The position numbers and the translations under genes are program-made. A stretch of DNA of 64,000 nt. Source: Rhizobium sp. GN54 (GTDB taxonomy: Bacteria > Pseudomonadota > Alphaproteobacteria > Rhizobiales > Rhizobiaceae). Of the stretch, positions 8,782 through 18,685 are shown piece by piece. Under the pieces are notes generated by a model. It saw only the letters and a program-made list of their open reading frames with translations. It searched no databases and was not told the origin of the DNA. The DNA lies in contig NZ_JAJNCZ010000004.1 of the NCBI RefSeq assembly GCF_021026345.1, positions 124,001 through 188,000 on the forward strand, written 5' to 3'. Position 1 is the stretch's first letter. Each line of letters opens with the position of its first letter.

Positions 8782-8806
8782 CGAGCGCCCGCGTCGCGGA
8801 CGCTCG
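8782..8806. terminator. GC-rich hairpin between convergent genes
   Basis: CGAGCG ... CGCTCG with a self-complementary interior (CCGCG/CGCGG) sits between the aldolase and the opposing cytochrome c gene. No clear T-run is seen on either strand, so its efficiency is uncertain. Confidence 0.35.
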
Positions 8807-8817
8807 ACGCCGTCGGT

Positions 8818-9204
8818 TCAATCGGATGCCGTCAGGCTCTGCAGATAGGCGACGATGCCGGCGCGGTCCGACGCATTCGGCACCGAGACCGACATGGTGG
8901 TTCTCGGCACCAGTTTGCGCGGGTTGGTGATGTACGTCTCGATCTGCGCTGCGTCCCATGTCAGCCCGGAGTCGCGAAGGGCCGGGGAGTAGCGGGCGCC
9001 CTCGACGCTTGCAGCCGGCCTGCCGATGACGCCGAAGAGATGGGGGCCGACCCGGTTCTGCCCCTCCTGGACCGAATGACAGGAGCCGCACCGCTGGCGA
9101 AAGAGGCGTTCGCCGGCGGTGGCATCCTGTGCCTGTGCGCCCCCGGATATCAGGACGGGAGCGGCAATTGCTGCGGAAAGCAGGGCAACGCGTAGACAGT
9201 GCAT
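8818..9204 (-). CDS. Periplasmic mono-heme cytochrome c
   Basis: This 128-residue protein has a Sec signal (MHCLRVALLSAAIAAPVLISGGAQA) and one heme attachment site C39-G-S-C42-H43. VGPHLFGVIGRPA is typical of class I cytochromes c (cytochrome c552/cy-like), and a Met in PRTTMSV is the probable axial ligand. It faces away from the molybdenum dehydrogenase genes at 9708-12388. It may accept electrons from that enzyme, by analogy with cytochrome-linked aldehyde dehydrogenases; the link is inferred from position only. Confidence 0.85.
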   Translation of the reverse strand: MHCLRVALLSAAIAAPVLISGGAQAQDATAGERLFRQRCGSCHSVQEGQNRVGPHLFGVIGRPAASVEGARYSPALRDSGLTWDAAQIETYITNPRKLVPRTTMSVSVPNASDRAGIVAYLQSLTASD

Positions 9205-9707
9205 GAATTTCTCCGATGATGATGGGACAGGAATGCGCGGCAGCGGCCTGGCTACCGGTGAGGAACAGGTCGTCAGGAGATAGTTCGGACGAGGCGCGCC
9301 GATAAGGACCGTGAAACCGGATAGGCCTATGCGCGTCGTTCATAACCAGCCGTCCCTGTCGTGGCCGTGACAGCCACATCATCGCCATCGCTCCGGGCCA
9401 TTCATGAACGTCGCGCATAAAGCCATTCGATCTGACGGGGGTAATCGCGCCGCTGCCTCGGTGATAACCTGATCCTGTACAATTCCCCTTGCGAATGTCT
9501 GGATGCGGCAAGGATTTAGGTATGCATCTTCAGTATAGTCTAATATTTATTTGAAATCCTTTGCTTATCGTGGCGATTTTGGCAAGTGATACTTGAGGGT
9601 ATTAGTCAATTATGACGATCGTCAAGTAATATATTCTCACATAAATTTGAGGATATCTTCGATTATTCATCCTGTATTTGGAAATTGACCAGTACGGGAG
9701 ATTCATC
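9205..9707. other. 503-base divergent intergenic region with an AT-rich segment and palindrome
   Basis: No coding sequence is apparent. From about 9530 to 9690 the DNA is much richer in A+T than its surroundings, as expected of a promoter zone for the iron-sulfur subunit gene at 9708. A perfect 12-base palindrome TGACGATCGTCA lies at 9613-9624, and the arms ACTTGA (9591-9596) and TCAAGT (9622-9627) overlap it. These are candidate operator sites; no regulator gene is adjacent. Confidence 0.5.
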
Positions 9708-10175
9708 ATGGCGAAGCTGAACGTCAACGGGGCGGACGTCGATGTCGACGTCGAAGAGGATACACCGCTTCTGTGGGTGATCCGCGAGCATCTCGGCCTG
9801 ACCGGAACGAAGTACGGCTGCGGCGTGGCGCAATGCGGCGCGTGTACGGTGCATATCGACGGCGTGGCGACGCGGTCCTGCGCCATGCCCGTCAACGCAA
9901 TGACGCCCGACCAGAAGATCGTGACGATCGAGGCTTTGGGCACGGAGAAGCCGCATCCCGTCCAGCAGGCCTGGGCGGAGCTGGATGTGGCGCAATGCGG
10001 CTATTGCCAGGTGGGCATGATCATGACCGCCGCATCGCTGCTGGCGCAGAATCCCGATCCGAGCGACGACGACATCAGGGCCGAGATCACCAACATCTGT
10101 CGTTGCGGCACCTATCCGCGCGTTCTCGCCGGCGTGAAGCTGGCGGCCGAACGCATGTCCACAGACCGCGGTTGA
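9708..10175 (+). CDS. 2Fe-2S subunit of a molybdenum hydroxylase (aldehyde/isoquinoline oxidoreductase type)
   Basis: This 155-residue small subunit passes electrons from the molybdenum centre. An N-terminal plant-ferredoxin-like cluster site (YGCGVAQCGACTVHIDG plus a later Cys in RSCAM) is followed by the helical cluster site (QCGYCQVGM ... NICRCGTYPR). The ATG at 9708 follows GGGAG. The large subunit begins 11 bases after its stop. The order small subunit then large subunit without an FAD subunit matches the IorAB/periplasmic aldehyde dehydrogenase group. Confidence 0.9.
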   Translation: MAKLNVNGADVDVDVEEDTPLLWVIREHLGLTGTKYGCGVAQCGACTVHIDGVATRSCAMPVNAMTPDQKIVTIEALGTEKPHPVQQAWAELDVAQCGYCQVGMIMTAASLLAQNPDPSDDDIRAEITNICRCGTYPRVLAGVKLAAERMSTDRG

Positions 10176-10186
10176 GGAGGCCGACG

Positions 10187-12388
10187 ATGCAGCATCATCA
10201 AGACATCCCTTCGGCCCGCGGCAGCCTCGCGCTCTCCCGACGCGGCTTTCTCGTCTCGGCGGCGGCGACTGCGGGCGCCTTCACGCTCGGCTTCACCGTG
10301 CCGGAAGCCGGCGAGGCCTTTGCCCAGAGCGCGACCCCGGAAGTGAATGCCTGGGTCGTGATCCAACCGGACGAGACCGTCATCATCCGCATTGCGCGGG
10401 CGGAGATGGGGCAGGGGTCGCTCACCGGCCTTGCGCAGCTCGTCGCCGAGGAACTGGAATGCGACTGGGACCGCGTCCGCTTCGAACTGGTGAAGCCCGG
10501 CGAAAACCAGCGCCGGGACCGGGTGTGGCAGGACATGTCCACCGGCGGATCCCGCGCCATCCGCGGCTCGCACGACTATGTGCGCATGGGGGGTGCTGCC
10601 GCCCGGATGATGCTTGTTCAGGCGGCGGCCGACATCTGGGGTGTGCCTGCATCGGAATGCAGCGTCAGCAAGGGTACGATCACGCACGCGGCAAGCGGCC
10701 GCTCGACCACCTATGGTGCGATGGCGGAGGCGGCCGCGCGCCAGACCGCGCCCACCGAAATCGCGTTGAAGGACCCGAAGGACTGGACGATCGCCGGCCA
10801 GCCGGTGAAGCGTCTCGATACGATGGACAAGCTCGACGGCTCCCTTGTCTACGGCATGGACTACACGATGCCGGACATGCTGGTGGCCGTTCCCATGGCC
10901 TGTCCGGTGCATGGCGGCAAGCTCGTCAGTTTCGATGCCGCGGCGGTGAACGGCATGCGCGGCGTGAAGCATGTGCTGCGCGTCGACGACGAGACGGTCG
11001 CCGTCGTCGCCGACACATTCTGGCGGGCGAAGACCGCTCTGGAGAGCCTGCCGGTCGTGTGGGACGAGGGAGAGAACGCCCAGGTCTCTTCCGCGAGCAT
11101 TTCGGCGTACATCCGCGAAGGGCTTTCGGCCGAGACCGGCTTCGTCGGAAACCGGGCCGGAGACGCCGCAGCCGTGCTGGCGGCGTCGGGCCGGGTGGTC
11201 GAAGCCGACTACAGCTTTCCCTTCCAGAACCATGCGCCGATGGAGGTTCTCTGCGCGACCGTCCGCTGGTCGCCGGAGCGGTGCGACGTCTGGGGGCCGA
11301 CGCAGGTGGCGGAGGCGGCGCTGAGCGCCGTCGCCGACGCGGCCGGTCTGGCGCCGGAGAACTGCGAGATCCACACGATGCGCATCGGCGGCAGCTTCGG
11401 TCGGCGCCTGCAGACGGACTACATTCGCATGGCGGTCAATATCGCCAGGCAGGTGCCGGGGACGCCGGTGAAGATGATGTGGACCCGCGAAGAGGACATG
11501 GCGCAGGGGCGCTTCCACCCCGTCACCCATTGCCGGCTGCGCGCAGCGCTTGACGACGACGGAAACGTCGAGGCGCTGCACATGCGAATCGCCGGCCAGT
11601 CGATCACGGCCTCCGTCCGCCCTGCGGCGATGACCGAGAACGGCGACCCCGTCATCTTCCAGGGGCTCGTTGCCGAGGGAACCGAGGGAACGCTGGCCTA
11701 CAGCTTCCCCAACTTGCTGATCGATTTCGCGATGCGCAATCCGCATATCAGGCCGGGATACTGGCGGGGGGTGAACCTCAACCAGAACGCGGTCTACATG
11801 GAATGCTTCATCGACGAGATGGCCCATGCCGCCGGGCAGGATCCGCTGGCGTTTCGCCGCAAGCTGATGGCGAGCAATCCGAAGCATCTGGCCGTTCTCG
11901 AGGCAGCGGCGAGCTGGATCGGCTGGGAAACCGCGCCGCCGGAAGGCATTCACCGCGGCATCGCCCAGATCATGGGCTTCGGCAGCTATGTCGCCGCCGC
12001 CGCGGAGGTTTCGGTCACCGAAGGGCGGCTGAGGGTACATCGGATCGTCGCGGCGACCGATCCCGGCCACGTTGTCAATCCGCAGCAGGTCGAGGCGCAG
12101 GTCTCCGGTTCGTTCGCCTACGGGCTGTCGGCGGTGCTTTATGGCGCCTGCACCGTCGCCAACGGGCGGATCGAGCAAACCAACTTCGACACCTACAACG
12201 TCATGCGGCTCGAAGACATGCCCGTCGTCGAGGTGATCCCGATGCCGTCCGGCGGCTTCTGGGGCGGCGTCGGCGAGCCGACGATCGCGGTTGCCGGGCC
12301 GGCGGTGCTGAACGCCGTCTTTGCCGCGACGGGAAAGCGGATCAGGAACCTGCCGCTGGCGGATTTCGACCTCACCTCCGGCAGTTGA
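10187..12388 (+). CDS. Molybdopterin-binding subunit of an aldehyde/isoquinoline-type oxidoreductase, Tat exported
   Basis: This 733-residue large subunit belongs to the xanthine oxidase family. The Tat signal is LSRRGFLVSAAATAGAF near residues 17-33, so the folded complex is probably exported to the periplasm. Cofactor motifs include RAEMGQGSLTGLAQ near the N-terminus and the GVGEPTIAVAGPAVLNAVF motif near the C-terminus, whose Glu is the usual catalytic base. The ATG at 10187 follows GAGGAGG. Substrate class (aldehyde or N-heterocycle) is not resolved. Confidence 0.9.
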   Translation: MQHHQDIPSARGSLALSRRGFLVSAAATAGAFTLGFTVPEAGEAFAQSATPEVNAWVVIQPDETVIIRIARAEMGQGSLTGLAQLVAEELECDWDRVRFELVKPGENQRRDRVWQDMSTGGSRAIRGSHDYVRMGGAAARMMLVQAAADIWGVPASECSVSKGTITHAASGRSTTYGAMAEAAARQTAPTEIALKDPKDWTIAGQPVKRLDTMDKLDGSLVYGMDYTMPDMLVAVPMACPVHGGKLVSFDAAAVNGMRGVKHVLRVDDETVAVVADTFWRAKTALESLPVVWDEGENAQVSSASISAYIREGLSAETGFVGNRAGDAAAVLAASGRVVEADYSFPFQNHAPMEVLCATVRWSPERCDVWGPTQVAEAALSAVADAAGLAPENCEIHTMRIGGSFGRRLQTDYIRMAVNIARQVPGTPVKMMWTREEDMAQGRFHPVTHCRLRAALDDDGNVEALHMRIAGQSITASVRPAAMTENGDPVIFQGLVAEGTEGTLAYSFPNLLIDFAMRNPHIRPGYWRGVNLNQNAVYMECFIDEMAHAAGQDPLAFRRKLMASNPKHLAVLEAAASWIGWETAPPEGIHRGIAQIMGFGSYVAAAAEVSVTEGRLRVHRIVAATDPGHVVNPQQVEAQVSGSFAYGLSAVLYGACTVANGRIEQTNFDTYNVMRLEDMPVVEVIPMPSGGFWGGVGEPTIAVAGPAVLNAVFAATGKRIRNLPLADFDLTSGS

Positions 12389-12718
12389 CCGGTCCATAGA
12401 GCACCGGATCGCCGTCCTTGCGGGACTGCGATCCGGTGCATCCGGTTTTCGGGCGGACGCCTGCAGCCTCCGGCTTGGAGGCTGTTCATCGGCCGTCACG
12501 CCAAGGCAGCCCATTCTCCTAGGTGAATTGCCAGGCATCGCCGGTTCATCCCGAGCTACTGCGGGCGCGCGATGCGCTTCTTCCGGTGCCGCGGGAAATC
12601 GCAGTGGCCGCCCGGTCGCGCCGCTCATATTGGCCGAGAGTGTGGCAGAAGCTCACTTGCGTGGGTTCGGCGGCGCGCCTATTGCTCCCGGCCGGTATTT
12701 CACCACGAGGCGCAAATC
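12389..12718. other. 330-base intergenic region holding a terminator and hairpin
   Basis: It contains the strong terminator at 12401-12448 and a second 8-bp hairpin CAGCCTCC-GGCTT-GGAGGCTG at 12464-12484. The remaining stretch to the terC-like gene shows no coding sequence I can support. I looked for the manganese riboswitch that often precedes terC-type genes and did not find its conserved core. Confidence 0.5.
12401..12448 (+). terminator. Strong intrinsic terminator of the molybdenum dehydrogenase operon
   Basis: A perfect 12-bp stem (GCACCGGATCGC with GCGATCCGGTGC, 12401-12412 and 12428-12439) encloses an inner GTCC/GGAC stem. TTTT follows at 12445-12448. It begins 12 bases after the large-subunit stop codon. 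Confidence 0.8.
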
Positions 12719-13336
12719 ATGGAAATTTTCACATCGGCCGGTTTCCTGGCCCTCCTGCAGGTCATCATGATCGATCTGGTGCTCGCCGGCGACAACGCGG
12801 TGGTCATCGGCCTGGCGGCTGCCGGATTGCCGCTCGAGCAGCGAAGGAAGGCCATTCTCGTCGGTATCCTTGCGGCGACCGTCCTGCGCATCGCGCTCGC
12901 CAGCGTCACCGTTCAGTTGCTCGATATCATCGGCCTGCTTCTGGCCGGCGGCATTCTGCTGCTTTGGGTCTGCTGGAAGATGTGGCGCGAGCTTCGTGCT
13001 GCCGCAGGCATGGACCAGCAGGAAGGCAACGGCGTCGTTGCGCACAAGAAGACGTTTCTCCAGGCGGCGACCCAGATCGTCATCGCGGACGTATCGATGT
13101 CGCTCGACAACGTGCTGGCGGTTGCCGGTGCGGCCCGCGAACATCCGACCGTTCTCGTCATCGGACTGGCCCTTTCGATCGCGATGATGGGCATTGCGGC
13201 AAACTTCATTGCGCGCCTCCTCAACCGCTACCACTGGATCGCCTATATCGGCCTGGCGCTCATCCTCTACGTCGCCCTGCACATGATCTACCGCGGCTCG
13301 ATCGAGGTGTGGCCGCATCTGGTCGCGGCCCTCTAG
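12719..13336 (+). CDS. TerC-family integral membrane protein
   Basis: This 205-residue protein has about seven hydrophobic segments. The two hallmark acidic motifs are MIDLVLAGDNAVVIGLAA near the N-terminus and IADVSMSLDNVLAVAGAA in the second half. TerC/YkoY/Alx relatives export manganese or act in metal and redox stress; no tellurite genes are nearby. GAGG at 12707-12710 supports the ATG at 12719, although an in-frame opening reaches further upstream. It stands alone between terminators. Confidence 0.85.
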   Translation: MEIFTSAGFLALLQVIMIDLVLAGDNAVVIGLAAAGLPLEQRRKAILVGILAATVLRIALASVTVQLLDIIGLLLAGGILLLWVCWKMWRELRAAAGMDQQEGNGVVAHKKTFLQAATQIVIADVSMSLDNVLAVAGAAREHPTVLVIGLALSIAMMGIAANFIARLLNRYHWIAYIGLALILYVALHMIYRGSIEVWPHLVAAL

Positions 13337-13357
13337 CCAATTCCATACCCTGACGAT

Positions 13358-13383
13358 GCGACGCCCGGGGAACGGGGCGTCGC
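13358..13383. terminator. Bidirectional terminator between convergent genes
   Basis: GCGACGCCC and GGGCGTCGC form a 9-bp stem with an 8-base loop between the TerC gene and the opposing LysR gene. A short T-containing tail follows on the plus strand. Confidence 0.6.
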
Positions 13384-13428
13384 TCTATCGGCCGGAACGT
13401 TGACCGGTCGCGCTCGGCGGCCGCGATC

Positions 13429-14319
13429 CTAGCGATAGCGCAGGGCGTCTACCAGCAGCGCGAATGCCGGTGATGCCAGTCTTCGGCTGGGGTAATAGAG
13501 GTGATAGCCGGGAAAGGGCGGTGACCAGTCCTGAAGGACCGGGATCAGCTTGCCCTCGTCCAGAAGCGGCTGGAGATGATCGTCTGGCAGGCAGGTCAGG
13601 CCCAGTCCGTCGACGGCCGCGTCGATGATCATCGGGACGTCGTTGCAGACGAACTGCCCTTCGACGCGCACGTTCAGCGGGCGGCCGTCACGCTCGAATT
13701 CCCAGGCATAGAGACCGCCTAGCGTCGGCATGCGCAGGTTGATGCAGCGGTGTTGCGTCAGGTCGTGCGGGGTGACCGGTTTCGGATGCCGCTCGAAATA
13801 GGCCGGGGAGCCGGCGACGACCATGCGCAGTTCGGGGCCGATCCTGACGGCGATCATGTCCTTTTCGACGCGCTCGCCCAACCGCACGCCCGCGTCGAAG
13901 CGCTCGGCGACAAGATCGACAAGCCTTTGCTCGATCGAGACCTCGACATTGATCTCCGGGTACTCCACCATCAGCGCCTTGACCGCGGGCATCAGGATCG
14001 TTTCGGCGGCGTGGCGGCTGGAGGTGATGCGGATCGTGCCGCCCGGCCGCTGGCGCATGGCGCTCAGGGCGTCGATCCGGCCTCGAATGTCGTTGAAGGC
14101 CGGACGCAGGGTCTCGGCCAGCTGCTCCCCGGCTTCCGTCGGAACGACGTTGCGCGTCGTCCTGGTCAGCAGCCGGACGCCCATGCGCTCCTCGAGCCGG
14201 CGGACGGTGTGACTGAGCGCCGACTGCGACGTGCCGAGCTGTGCCGCTGCGCGGGTGAAGCTGCGCTCGTCTGCGACCGCCAGGAAGGCGACGAGGTCGC
14301 CGAGTTCATCTCGCTTCAT
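13429..14319 (-). CDS. LysR-family transcriptional regulator
   Basis: This 296-residue regulator has an N-terminal winged helix (FLAVADERSFTRAAAQLGTSQSALSHTVRRLEERMG) and a LysR substrate-binding domain. It is divergent from the aldo/keto reductase and zinc dehydrogenase genes and probably activates them, a common arrangement for oxidoreductase clusters. A T-N11-A box lies in the shared intergenic region. The inducer is unknown. Confidence 0.92.
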   Translation of the reverse strand: MKRDELGDLVAFLAVADERSFTRAAAQLGTSQSALSHTVRRLEERMGVRLLTRTTRNVVPTEAGEQLAETLRPAFNDIRGRIDALSAMRQRPGGTIRITSSRHAAETILMPAVKALMVEYPEINVEVSIEQRLVDLVAERFDAGVRLGERVEKDMIAVRIGPELRMVVAGSPAYFERHPKPVTPHDLTQHRCINLRMPTLGGLYAWEFERDGRPLNVRVEGQFVCNDVPMIIDAAVDGLGLTCLPDDHLQPLLDEGKLIPVLQDWSPPFPGYHLYYPSRRLASPAFALLVDALRYR

Positions 14320-14350
14320 TCATGAATCCATAAGATATGTCCATGCGCAA

Positions 14351-15463
<1,113 letters not shown>

Positions 15464-15536
15464 ACGCCGGCCGCGCCCACGGGCATGACATCCGCCGCCT
15501 TGCGGCTCCACGTCCAGACATGAAAGGGAAACGTCC

Positions 15537-16553
15537 ATGCTAGGCACCATGCTTTACGGTCCGGGCGACGTCCGATGCGAAGAGGTCGACGAACCGAAGA
15601 TCCTGAAACCGACCGATGCGATCATCCGGCTGTCGGCCACCTGCATCTGCGGCTCCGACCTGTGGCCGTTCCGCGGCGCGAACGAAGTGACGGCGCCGAT
15701 GGCGATGGGCCACGAATATTGCGGCGTCGTCATGGAGGTCGGCAGCGCAGTCAGGACCGTGCGCCCCGGGCAGTTCGTCGTCGGCTCGTTCTGCCTTTCC
15801 GACAACACCTGCCCGCACTGCCGCTTCGGTTTCCAGTCCTCCTGCGAGCAGCGCGAGTTCATGGTCGGGGCGCAGGCGCCGTTCGCGCGCGTTCCGCTCG
15901 CCGACGGCACGCTCGTCGCCACGGCCGAAACTCCGTCCGACGACCTGATCCCCAGCCTGCTGGCGACGTCGGACGTTCTCGGCACGGGCTGGTACGCGGC
16001 CGATGCGGCCGGCGTGCAGGAAGGCTCGACCGCCGTCGTCGTCGGTGACGGCGCAGTCGGCCTGATGGGGGTTCTGGCGGCCAAACAGATGGGGGCCGCG
16101 CGGATCATCGCCATGAGCCGCCACAAGACGCGGCAGGACCTCGCGCTCGAATTCGGGGCGACCGACATCATCTCCGAACGCGGCGACGAAGGCGTGGCCC
16201 GCATCAAGGACCTGACCGGCGGTGTCGGCGCCGAATCCGTACTCGAATGCGTCGGTACGCAGGAATCGATGATGCAGGCGATCAATTGCGCCCGTCCCGG
16301 CGGCAAGATCGGCTTCGTCGGCGTGCCGCACGGCGTCCAGTTCGACGGCCAGAGCCTGTTCTTCCAGCAGAAGAGCCTGCTTGGCGGCCCGGCACCGGTT
16401 CGCCGCTTCCTGCCCTACCTGATGGATCTCGTGCTCGACCGCACCATCAATCCCGGCAAGGTCTTCGACCTCGAACTTCCGCTGGCCGATGTGGCGGAAG
16501 GCTACCGGGCAATGGACGAGCGGCGCGCGATCAAGACGCTGCTGCGCGTCTGA
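15537..16553 (+). CDS. Zinc-dependent alcohol dehydrogenase (MDR family)
   Basis: This 338-residue dehydrogenase has catalytic zinc ligands in TCICGSDLW and MGHEYCG. The four-Cys structural zinc site spans SDNTCPHCRFGFQSSC, in altered spacing, and the Rossmann loop is VVVGDGAVGLMGV. The ATG at 15537 has AAAGGGA upstream. It lies 73 bases after the aldo/keto reductase and is probably co-transcribed. The frequent pairing of these two enzymes with LysR suggests a carbonyl-stress module. Confidence 0.9.
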   Translation: MLGTMLYGPGDVRCEEVDEPKILKPTDAIIRLSATCICGSDLWPFRGANEVTAPMAMGHEYCGVVMEVGSAVRTVRPGQFVVGSFCLSDNTCPHCRFGFQSSCEQREFMVGAQAPFARVPLADGTLVATAETPSDDLIPSLLATSDVLGTGWYAADAAGVQEGSTAVVVGDGAVGLMGVLAAKQMGAARIIAMSRHKTRQDLALEFGATDIISERGDEGVARIKDLTGGVGAESVLECVGTQESMMQAINCARPGGKIGFVGVPHGVQFDGQSLFFQQKSLLGGPAPVRRFLPYLMDLVLDRTINPGKVFDLELPLADVAEGYRAMDERRAIKTLLRV

Positions 16554-16564
16554 CGACGACGGGA

Positions 16565-16594
16565 GCCATCCTGCGCGACGGCGCGCGGGATGGC
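16565..16594 (+). terminator. Hairpin after the zinc dehydrogenase gene
   Basis: GCCATCCTGCGC pairs with GCGCGGGATGGC (12 pairs including one T-G wobble) around a 6-base loop, starting 12 bases after the stop codon. There is no T-run, so it may be a weak or factor-dependent terminator. Confidence 0.5.
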
Positions 16595-16777
16595 ACATTC
16601 AGGTGCGCTGGCGTGGCTCCGGCCGCGCGCGTTTTCATGAGCCGGAAAGATAGGCCCATGCGGATTTCGCCATCTAATCCGGCGAACCGCAATGCCCACC
16701 TTATGCCCTTCGGCAAGACGCCTTCCCCGATCGAGGCCTGCCACGCGACAATTCATCCAGCAAAAGAGGAAAGTCCC

Positions 16778-17974
16778 ATGAAGAAGATTGCCGCCGGCAT
16801 CGCCATCTCCGCGCTCGCTGCGACGATGGCGGAAGCGGAGGACCGTCGGACGCGTGTGGCCCCGCCGGCCGTCTACGACGTCGCCCCAGGGCTCGGTCAT
16901 TTCACCGACGACGTCCTCTTCGGGGAGGTGTGGGAGCGGGCGGAACTCGCCCCGCGCGACCGCAGCCTCGTCACGGTCGCAGCCATCGTCTCCACCGGCA
17001 AGACGGCGCAGATCGGCGGCCATGTCCGCAGGGCGCTCGACAACGGCGTCCAACCGGCGGAGATCGGCGAACTGATCACCCAGCTCGCCTTCTATTCGGG
17101 CTGGCCGAACGCCATCTCGGCGGTGGGCGAGGCGAAGAAGGTATTCGACGAGCGCGGCATTGCCGCGGTGGCGGACAGCGAGGCGGCACGGGTCGCGCTC
17201 GAGGCTGCGGCGGAGGCGGCGCGTTCGGCAACAGTCGAGACGGTGGTGGCGCCGACGGCTCCGGCGCTTGCGGACCTCACCAACCGCGTCCTGTTCGGTG
17301 ACCTCTGGCAGCGCCCCGATCTCAGTGCCCGCGACCGCAGCCTCGTGACCATGTCGGCGCTGATCGCCATCGGCCAGCCGGAGCAACTGCCCTTCCATGC
17401 CAACCGGGCGATGGACAACGGCCTCGGCCAGGCGGAAGCATCCGAGGTCGTCACCCATGTCGCCTTCTATGCGGGATGGCCGCGGGCGATGTCCGCGGTG
17501 CCGGTGCTGCAGCGCGTTTTCGAGGCCCGCGCGACCCCGGCAGCGGCGCAACCGGCCGCGGGCGATCTGAAGGTCATCCGCGCCGACGAGGGGCGGGCAA
17601 GCGCCCCGGAGCAGTATTTCACCGGCCGGGTCGAGACCTCCGGCTTCTATCGCGGCGATGCGCCCGCCCGGATCGGCGGGGCGACGGTGTCGTTTTCGGC
17701 AGGCGCGCGCACGGCCTGGCACACGCACCCGCTGGGGCAGACGCTCTTCATCATCTCCGGCCGCGGCTGGATCCAGAAGGAGGGCGGGCCGGTCGAGAAG
17801 GTCGGTCCGGGAGACGTCGTCTGGATCCCTCCGCATGTGAAGCACTGGCATGGGGCATCTGCCGATGAACCGATGACGCATTTCGCCGTCGCCGAGGCAC
17901 TGGACGGCAGCGTGGTGACCTGGATGGAGAAGGTGACCGACGAGGACTACAATCAGGGTGTCGAGGCCGACTGA
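16778..17974 (+). CDS. Secreted CMD-CMD-cupin three-domain fusion protein
   Basis: This 398-residue protein has a predicted signal (MKKIAAGIAISALAATMAEA). Two carboxymuconolactone-decarboxylase-like repeats follow: LAPRDRSLVTVAAIVSTGKTAQIGGH... at about 57-120, and LSARDRSLVTMSALIAIGQPEQ... at about 182-245. Neither has the CxxC of AhpD peroxidases. A C-terminal cupin (about 295-365) has metal-type residues in AWHTHPLGQTLFIISG and VWIPPHVKHWHGA. CMD-cupin fusions recur in oxidoreductase clusters without a firmly assigned reaction. The ATG at 16778 fits the signal peptide. Confidence 0.85.
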   Translation: MKKIAAGIAISALAATMAEAEDRRTRVAPPAVYDVAPGLGHFTDDVLFGEVWERAELAPRDRSLVTVAAIVSTGKTAQIGGHVRRALDNGVQPAEIGELITQLAFYSGWPNAISAVGEAKKVFDERGIAAVADSEAARVALEAAAEAARSATVETVVAPTAPALADLTNRVLFGDLWQRPDLSARDRSLVTMSALIAIGQPEQLPFHANRAMDNGLGQAEASEVVTHVAFYAGWPRAMSAVPVLQRVFEARATPAAAQPAAGDLKVIRADEGRASAPEQYFTGRVETSGFYRGDAPARIGGATVSFSAGARTAWHTHPLGQTLFIISGRGWIQKEGGPVEKVGPGDVVWIPPHVKHWHGASADEPMTHFAVAEALDGSVVTWMEKVTDEDYNQGVEAD

Positions 17975-18017
17975 CGTGTCGATCGAGATGTCCGGCAGAA
18001 CCCGGGAAAGCCGCCGA

Positions 18018-18590
18018 ATGCAGGGCGGCATTGCAAGGCGCGATCTCCTGAAGGCCGTGCCCCTTGCTGCGGCCGGCCTGATGGCCGTGGCAGGCGAGGC
18101 GGCATCCGGGAACGGGGCCGATTCCGGCCGGACGCTGGTCGCCTGCTTCTCGCGCACCGGGAACACGCGAGTCGTTGCCCGTCAGATCGGCAGGGCAAGG
18201 GCGGCGAGCCCCTTCGAGATCGAAGCCGCCACGCCCTATCCGGAGGACTACGAAGAGACCGTGGCGCAGGCCCGGCGGGAGACCGCGACCGGCACCTTGC
18301 CGGGCCTCGCCCACTTCGTGGCGGACGTTCGCCGGTACGACACGATCTATCTCGGCTTCCCCATCTGGGGCATGACGGCGCCACCCGTCATCCGGTCCTT
18401 CCTGCGGGCGCACGACCTTTCCGGCAAGGTCGTCCATCCGTTCGTCACCCATGGCGGCTATGGATTGGGAGACAGCCTCGAGGTCGTCGGCCTGCTCGCC
18501 CAGCGGGCCGACATTCGCCCCGTGTTCGCGATGGAGGCTGATCAGGAACGCAGGACGCTGGAACGGGTGACCGGCTGGCTCGCCGGCTGA
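18018..18590 (+). CDS. Exported flavodoxin-family protein
   Basis: This 190-residue protein carries a short Tat-like leader (IARRDLLKAVPLAAAGLMAVAG) followed by a flavodoxin fold. LVACFSRTGNTRVVARQIG is the FMN phosphate loop, and YLGFPIWGMTAPPVIRSFL and THGGYGLGD are the other FMN contacts. Start choice is uncertain: the ATG at 18018 follows GGGAAAG and gives a compact leader, while an ATG at 17988 or GTGs at 17976 and 17958 would add up to 20 residues. It lies next to the CMD-cupin gene and may supply reducing power to the same process. Confidence 0.8.
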   Translation: MQGGIARRDLLKAVPLAAAGLMAVAGEAASGNGADSGRTLVACFSRTGNTRVVARQIGRARAASPFEIEAATPYPEDYEETVAQARRETATGTLPGLAHFVADVRRYDTIYLGFPIWGMTAPPVIRSFLRAHDLSGKVVHPFVTHGGYGLGDSLEVVGLLAQRADIRPVFAMEADQERRTLERVTGWLAG

Positions 18591-18685
18591 CCGGTCCGGC
18601 GCACAACAACCGGCGGTGCGTATTCCGAACTTTCTTTCGGGGCCGAGATGCGACACAATTCGGCTTTCGGGGGAAGGGGAAGATC

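Noticed and set aside
9571-9585. Sigma-54 promoter (GG...GC) upstream of the 2Fe-2S subunit gene
   Set aside because: The GG and GC dinucleotides are two bases too close for the -24/-12 spacing.
10112-12628. Very long open frame (over 800 codons) on the minus strand across the molybdenum dehydrogenase gene
   Set aside because: It is antisense to a gene with clear cofactor motifs, lacks any recognisable domain and is rich in Arg/His/Asp, the signature of an antisense frame in high-GC DNA.
12389-12718. Manganese (yybP-ykoY) riboswitch before the TerC-family gene
   Set aside because: The leader is long enough, but I could not find the conserved three-way-junction core sequences; only a terminator and a simple hairpin are visible.
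16778-17974. AhpD-like alkylhydroperoxidase activity of the CMD repeats
   Set aside because: Neither repeat contains the CxxC motif needed for that activity.
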